From Buxus sempervirens (lineage: Eukaryota; Streptophyta; Magnoliopsida; Buxales; Buxaceae), in NCBI GenBank assembly GCA_947561395.2, contig OX387182.1, forward strand, positions 4,946,595-5,010,594: a DNA stretch of 64,000 bases. The letters run 5' to 3'. The position numbers and the translations under genes are program-made. Every line of letters starts with the position of its first letter. Within the stretch, counting starts at the first letter, position 1. Of this stretch, positions 58,235 to 64,000 are shown piece after piece. The notes beneath the pieces are model-generated. The model was not told where the DNA came from. It saw only the letters and a program-made list of their open reading frames with translations, and searched no databases.

Positions 58235-59664
58235 ACTGTAAGTCTATTCAGAGACCCACAGAAGATCACGAATGCCCCTGGGGAGAAGTCGAGCTGAATT
58301 TCGCGGCCATTTCGGACTTTTTTGGATTTTTGGACCTGAACCGCATACTCAAAGCGGTTCGGGTAAAACTGCACTTGTTCTACGGTTGTGCCTTGACCAC
58401 ACAAGATGTGCGGTCAGTTCCCAGAAACCATAAAAATCCAATTTCTTTGACCCGAATCCATCCAACTCGATCCAAATTTAATCAAACTGAACCATTTGGG
58501 TCCTTGGGTCAACCCAAGCCCACTTTTTGAGACGTGGGCCTTACAACAGGGCCTAAATTCAATCCGGCCCAAACCAAGGCCCATTTTCGATAAACGGGCC
58601 CAAGGCCATTTGGATATTTGCCCATGCGTCACAACCAAGCCCAAGGGGCCTTAAAAAATTTAACCCACTAATTTCTGTAAATATAATTGAATCTCAAATC
58701 AAATAACCAAATCCAAAAAGGGTTACCCAATAACCCTAATGGGCCTTAGGTTTGACTGAAGCTCGATATGGAATCCCATGGACCTTCCAATGGGCCCACA
58801 TCCAACTCACTTCACTGAAAAAGGATAAAAAGATAAAATCAATTAAATAAAGGGGGCCTACACCTTCAGCGGTCCCCACCAGACCAAATAAATTGCATGC
58901 TGGCCTAGGAAATTGGGTGAGAATAATTTGACTCGAACCAGGGAGACCCAAGGGACCCATCAAACCGACGGGGCGGGCCAGGGTGTATTGGGACTTCCCT
59001 GGACGTAACTAAGAACTTAACCAGAATCTCTAATAAGCCACAGACTAGTAAAATTAGGCCCGGATAGGCATCCTTTGTATCTGTCTGCACCTCTCAGGCA
59101 GTGGCGACTCCAAATGTCCCGAGGCACGCACGTCCCACGTGCGCCTCGCCCGTGTGAAATCAGGTGCGCACAACTTGAATGTGCTTTGGGTAATACATGA
59201 GGGTACTTTAGGTGTACTTTGGGCATACAATGGGGGTACCTTGGGTAATACTTGAGAGGTTATTTAGGTATTCTTGGAAGATACTTAAGGTACAATAGAG
59301 AGGTACTTTGAGTATTCTTAAGAGTTACTTTAGGTATTCCTAGGGGATAAATTGGGTACACTTGGGAGGTACCTTGGGTAATACTTTAAAGGTACTTTAG
59401 GTACTCTTAACTCTAATTTTTCAGAATTTGATTTCCAATTCACTAGATCTAATTGAAAGATACCTTAGCCAGTTGTAATTTAGACATAACACTAACTAAG
59501 CTTATCTTAATAACTTCAATAAAGTTTAATTTGATTTCCCTAAATTTTCAATTATAATCTACATTTACCTCATCTTCATAATACAATTACTTAATTAGTC
59601 TAATAATTACACTTTAGATAATTAATCTTAATAATTAAGATATAATCCTGGTCGGGGTTTTACA

Positions 59665-60057
59665 AGAAGAGTTCCTATGAGAGATCATTTGATCACTCTG
59701 TCCCAATTTAATAAAATTTCGATCTTTCCCACAAATGGGTAGGTATACATCTACTTCCGTGTTGAAATGAATACAAAGACATATATGATGTGAAGTGTGA
59801 AAAGAAGAGCTCGCCAAGTTTGAAATATTATCTACTTTGTTATTAAATAAATTGGGCAAGAAGAGTTCCCATGAGAGATTTTTTGATCGCTTTGTCCCAA
59901 TTTAATAAAATTTCAGTCTTTCCCACAAATGGGTATGTATACATCTACTTCTGTGTTGAAACGAATACAAAGACATATATGATGTGAAGTGTGAAAGGAA
60001 GAGCTCGCCAAGTTTGAAATATCATCTACTTTGCTATTAAATATATTGGGCAAGAAG
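59665..60057. repeat. Two tandem copies of the ~190-bp repeat, unit B
   Basis: Counterpart of 3279-3665. The following 60058-60370 is the AT-rich flank equivalent to 3666-3983, with no gene. Confidence 0.85.
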
Positions 60058-60370
60058 AGTTTTAATGTTTCTGTGCTTATGTATCACTACAATTGTTAAC
60101 GTTTGAGTTTATGTATAACTAGCAAATGTTAACGTTTTCACATGGAGGTTGATATTTCATTTAGACCAATAGATTTTTAATAATTAAATAAAAATGATTT
60201 TTTGTAAATTAATTATGTAATATTTGAAAGATATTTTCTTGAATTATTTTTCAAAGGCCATGAGAGTTTTATATTTATTTATGTTATTGAAATTGATATT
60301 TAGAATTTAAAAGGTTTTTCTTAATTATTATTTTTAGGCCTTTTGCATTCATACCCCTATATTATAATTT

Positions 60371-61482
60371 TGTTTACACCCTATACGAACCGACGAATAA
60401 GAGAAGAGCACGTGGCACTTATGTGGCTTACTTAGGCCATGGCATCAACACACGTAGGCTTTGTACAATTGGACAGGCCACGACAGCATACGCATAAACC
60501 AAGAGTACAGTTAAAGCCACACAAGCCAATACGACAAAACCACATTCACAACTATCAGAAGATCGTGCCATTGGTCGTTCAAGAGTAACCTATTTTAAGA
60601 TCGTGGCCGAGCGGTTATCTTTCTATAGCAGAAGACAGAAAACGGCCAACCGCCATGAAGATCGTGCAAGAGTAGGACGTTGAGCAACCGTCAAGGATTG
60701 GCTATAAAAGACACAACTTCGAAGAACTCAGGGACACAATCCATCCAACCGCAACCGGTTATAATATTATTTTGATCATCCGTGATCTTTATCCCCTCTC
60801 CTACACTGTAGTCAGAAGGATAAACTAGGACCTCTCTCATTGCTTCCAGTCGCAGTGACATCTTAGACCCCTCTTTACTCCGATTAACACCAGAATCCTG
60901 CCACAGGAGAGTAAGTTGAGGCCGCCCCTGACTCACAGTTCTGTGTTTATAGAATCCCGAGCAGCCGGTCCCGAGACTCGCTCTGATCACGCCAGGTGAC
61001 TTGTGTATTTTCGGGTAAGCAACAATCCAAGGTGAACCCCCTGAATTGGCTTTGCTAGCAGCCGCCCCCTTCCTCCTGTGCTTATACCCGATTACGGCTA
61101 TAAGACCAGGACAGGCCGGTCCTGCAAGCCCTGTCAGTTTTCTTTTTACTTTTTGTTTCCCTTTTGAGGATTATCTATTGTCGCTTTCGGCCCGTCGGCC
61201 GATTTATAATAAAGGATTTGTGTGCCATTAGTTGCTTTCGCTTTCAAACACTTACAAGAACCCAAACGAAGACCGAACCCCTAGTCTTCATATCATCGCC
61301 TGACCGATTTTATTACATGTGACTTGCAGTACGACTGAACCGATCCCGGTTTGGATTCGGAACAGGTGCCCGGGGTCAGGGCTCGACCCGAAATCATTGT
61401 ATCAAACGATACTGGCACGCCAGCGTAGAGACACATCATCAACACCGACACGTGTCCACATCGGCCCAATTTCGGAGCAACA
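60371..61482 (+). mobile_element. Solo LTR of the gypsy element, unit B
   Basis: TGTTTACACC...GAGCAACA, 1112 bp, at the same position as the full element in unit A. Flanks AATTT (60366-60370) and AATAT (61483-61487), one mismatch. TATA at 60703-60710. It shares some bases with the A 5' LTR (GAGAAGAGCACG) and others with the A 3' LTR (GGCCATGGCATC, the 26-bp segment), as expected for recombination between two LTRs. Confidence 0.95.
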
Positions 61483-61487
61483 AATAT

Positions 61488-61877
61488 ATTTGTATATATA
61501 TTCTCTTGTTTTTAATATTTGTATTTATATCCTAATATCAAATTCCATTAACCTTTTATTGTTTATTTTTATTAAATGACTAGAATTTATTAAAAAGTAA
61601 CACCAACATAATAAAAATATAGGAAAACTTATCCAATGCATGATTTGCAAGAGATTGAGCAAGATTGAGCAACCTTATTGCCTTCACGGTAAACACGAGA
61701 GAAACAAACTCGAGAAGATTTCACACCGACTCACATGGCATTATGTGATTCACATTTTACGCGTTTTTTTGATCGAAACGTTTTCTTGGATCTTCAGCTT
61801 TACCAAATACCACCGATTCTCACGAGCTGTACAATCACGCCTTCTCGCGAGCGCCCTAACTTTTTGGCTTTTCTTAT
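61488..61877. other. Gene-free flank, unit B
   Basis: Counterpart of 26128-26517; no gene recognised. Confidence 0.6.
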
Positions 61878-62296
61878 GGGAAAATTATGAAAAAGTCAAT
61901 TTTTTAAATATATTTATAAAAACAATCTATTAAGATGTTGAATTATAAAAAAAGGTCACTTTTTAAACATAATTAAAAAATAGTATTATTTTATTATAGA
62001 AAAAACACATTTGTATCCACGTATGATACACTCGTAGTCTACATAAAATGTGTTTGTATCCCATGTAAGATACACTTATGTCCCATTTAAGAAACTTGCA
62101 TATCATGTACAATGCGCATGTATCCCAAGTAAAATGATCTTCAAACTTGATTATTTTTTAAAAGTGATTCTATAATTTAATTTTATGGACTTTTTTATAA
62201 TTATCAACGAAAAGTGGTCCTTTTTTGCAATTTAACATCTTAATGGACTGTTTTTATAAATATTTAAAAAAAGTTATCCTTTTCCATAATTTTCCC
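61878..62296. mobile_element. Fold-back MITE, copy 2
   Basis: Unit B counterpart of 26518-26933 with a few small gaps. Long inverted ends, no coding. Confidence 0.78.
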
Positions 62297-62350
62297 TTTA
62301 TTTTGTTTATAAATTTTTTTTCCTCTTTCATACTTTTAGGTGATCAGGAA

Positions 62351-62923
62351 TAGGGCTGGCAATGGGTCGGATATATATCCGAATCCGACCTGAATCCGAT
62401 CCGAAATTACTGAATTCGGATATAAGATTTAGATCCACGGTTCGGATACGGATCTCGAATTTCGGATCCAAAAAAATTCGGATTCGGATTCGGATATACA
62501 TGTATCCGATCTGAAAAAGATCCGAATCGAAAACATACTTATAGTATATATAAACTTAGTCCAGACCATGGTTCAACCATAAGTTAAAAGGGTTAAATCA
62601 TCATTTGATCATTAGACACTTGGATTTGTGTTAAAATTTATAGTTAAATTTACTTTAATTGTTAAAATTGTTTTTTAAAGTTTCAGGTTCAAATAGGCTT
62701 CAATTCGGATTTCTGATCGAATTCGGATTTTGGTTTTGAATTCGGATTTAGGATCGGATATCGGATCGAATTTGGATTTCGGATATTCATTGAATTTCAA
62801 ATTCGGATTTAAGTATTAAAGATCCGTCGGATATCGGATCGAATTCGGATATCGGTAAATTTTTTTCAGATCGGATTCGGATCTTAGCAGATCCGTACCA
62901 TATTCGACCGATTGCCACCCCTA
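62351..62923. mobile_element. hAT-type MITE present only in unit B
   Basis: Ends TAGGGCTGGCAATGG and GATTGCCACCCCTA, with ATCAGGAA (62343-62350) and ATCAAGAA (62924-62931) on the sides. Same family as 57733-58234. Unit A has one ATCAGGAA (26980-26987) and no insert. Confidence 0.93.
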
Positions 62924-63009
62924 ATCAAGAATTGGTGGACATGTCTTCCCCACTTTGAATGCTGAGAGGCAATACCGACAAAAAAATTAAAGTAACTTTT
63001 GGCACGTTG

Positions 63010-63145
63010 CTTCCCCCTTCTTGTTTTTTTCTTTTGGCTTTTGTAGAATTGACATGTTGCTTTCATTCAAGACCTTTTATTCTTTCTTGTATTTTTCTTT
63101 TGGCTTTTGTAGAATTGACATGTTGCTTTCATTCAAGACCTTTTA
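63010..63145. repeat. Local ~65-bp tandem duplication in unit B
   Basis: TTTTTCTTTTGGCTTTTGTA through CATTCAAGACCTTTTA occurs twice here and once in unit A (about 28822-28877). Confidence 0.85.
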
Positions 63146-63218
63146 AGGATAAGGCGTAGGGCTTTAGTTCCAGATGGGTGGATCCGGTTTTCATTAATAT
63201 AGTTCGGTCTAATCGAAA

Positions 63219-63515
63219 TTTATTTATTTATTTATTTTTTTGAAAAGAGAAGGAGAAACTTTGCATTACTGTAAAACCAGAGTACATCTAGGGAAGGAAC
63301 GACCGTAAAAATCATTCTTCAAAGCGATAAAAATGGTAGAAGGAAAATTACTAAACCAAAGACAGGAGAAGAAGTCAAGAGCAAAATTGGCAAGACAATC
63401 CGCCACACAATTTTCTTCACGGTAAATGTGTCAAATCTTAATATCTTCAAAAAAAAAAAACATGATCGCCCATGCTTCTTCAATAAGATCAGCAATCTTC
63501 CAAGGCAAACTAAAA
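63219..63515 (-). pseudogene. LINE 3' fragment, unit B
   Basis: Counterpart of 28951-29245 with the same AATAAATAAAT tail. The minus strand keeps the REANCVADCLANF-like region with one change (GAAGAAAATTG in place of GAAGCAAATTG). Confidence 0.72.
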
Positions 63516-63698
63516 TTTATTAGTCCAAACGTTATTATTTGAGTTCGATTCGGTTCATTAATTGGTTTCATGCCACAAATGACACTTGCCTAAGCCAAGT
63601 GCAAACTAAATTCTCAATTCAAGCTTTTATTCCGGTTGGGTCGAATGGGCTTTGGCGGTCGGATTAGGTTTACAACTTAAAGCTCGGATCAGGAGAGA

Positions 63699-63960
63699 CC
63701 ATGCCGCGTAGTTTTAAACATGTCGGCACAAACGCATTTTTTCTGAAGGTAAAATCCGATGGTTCAGAGAAACCATCGGCTCAGATGTGTTTTGGGGTGT
63801 GGGGCCCTATTGAAATGGGGCATCCGTATGTACGTTCCATGGATTCAATTATTGTGGTGGGATGCGAACGGGATTAATTGGAAGATCGAGCGTGCTGAGT
63901 TTCAAACTTCTCGTATTTGGACCTTCTACAACAAATCTGGTTCCTCATCCCACCATCTTC
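63699..63960. other. ~262 bp present only in unit B, before the predicted CNL
   Basis: Lies between AGGAGAGA and the CTGCACTACTGAG block that are adjacent in unit A (29423-29436). Contains GATGGTTCAGAGAAACCATC (63758-63777), a palindromic hairpin. No clear target duplication, so a deletion in A is as likely as an insertion in B. Confidence 0.8.
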
Positions 63961-64000
63961 AATCTGCACTACTGAGTTCTTTTGTTTCACTCCTTTTTAT

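Larger units (their letters stand above)
55889..59172 (+). mobile_element. Long solo LTR L7 (complete partner of L1)
   Basis: Starts TGTCAGCACC and ends GGTGCGCACA, with ACTTG at 55884-55888 and 59173-59177. 3284 bp including the MITE at 57733-58234. Palindromic arrays at 56465-56618 and 58339-58420, TATA at 56647-56654, two AACTGAGTTTGC-type units (56040-56240). No genes. From 56477 it is the duplicate of L1. Confidence 0.95.
45791..59664 (-). mobile_element. Old LTR E0, host of four nested solo LTRs
   Basis: Plus-strand start TGTAGCACCCTAGACCC and end CGGGGTTTTACA; on the minus strand TGTAAAACCCCGACC...GGGTGCTACA. Without L4, L5, L6, L7 and their duplicated bases it is about 3.63 kb and has no coding domains, so most likely one long LTR. 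Own pieces: 45791-46115, 48341-48827, 51580-53700, 55677-55888 and 59178-59664. A minus-strand TATA box lies at 53333-53340 (CATATAAAAGG). It contains GTGGAATTCCCCATCCA repeats (51850-51970) and a ~22-bp GGTACCTTAGG array. No target duplication: both flanks are different parts of the ~190-bp repeat, pointing to rearrangement at an edge. Confidence 0.68.
56477..64000. repeat. Duplicated segment, unit B (partner 1-29508)
   Basis: See unit A. B ends at the window edge inside the sequence that precedes the CNL ATG in A: CTGCACTACTGAGTTCTTTT at about 63965 against 29436, where the ATG follows 73 bp later. Confidence 0.93.

Overview
The window is nuclear DNA of a flowering plant. The evidence is a CC-NB-ARC-LRR resistance gene, a plant 8-cysteine lipid-transfer protein gene with an intron, a Ty3/gypsy element of the Tat type with two RNase H domains, a RICESLEEPER-like hAT transposon, a Mutator-like element and many long solo LTRs. 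The species cannot be named from the sequence alone. Most of the window is nested transposon DNA; the credible host genes are few and lie mainly between 29.5 and 41.8 kb.

Layout. (1) 1-29.5 kb, unit A: the right part of a long LTR with an internal hAT-type MITE, the tail of an older LTR called E0 here, then a Tat gypsy element (3984-26122, target duplication AATAT). The gypsy element carries a solo LTR inside its 5' LTR (4970-7424) and a second solo LTR (10068-20345) inserted in its gag-pol frame. That second LTR is itself split by a 7.1 kb hAT element (13023-20139), which contains two exons of a syntaxin gene. After the gypsy element come a fold-back MITE, a MULE with a 22-bp tandem array, and a LINE 3' fragment. 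(2) 29.5-37.3 kb: an intact-looking CNL gene, followed by decayed copies of its own 3' end and a loose LRR fragment. (3) 37.4-45.8 kb: two paralogous small genes of unknown function, a two-exon nsLTP gene, and long gene-free DNA. (4) 45.8-59.7 kb: one old LTR (E0, minus strand, about 3.6 kb once emptied) holding four younger solo LTRs, each with a perfect 5-bp target duplication. (5) 56.5-64.0 kb, unit B: a second copy of unit A. The gypsy element is reduced here to a solo LTR at the same site, a MITE is present that A lacks, and the A MULE is missing.

The copy relation A/B shows that a segment leading into the CNL gene was duplicated. Unit B stops at the window edge about 70 bp before the point where the CNL start codon lies in unit A, so a second CNL paralogue, intact or not, is predicted just past position 64000.

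The least expected pattern is in the long solo LTRs. Each copy carries a palindromic array just upstream of its TATA box and a second array roughly 0.6-1.2 kb downstream. Both arrays within a copy use the same short word, while the word differs between copies. The second unusual item is the hAT element with phase-consistent, splice-site-bearing syntaxin exons.
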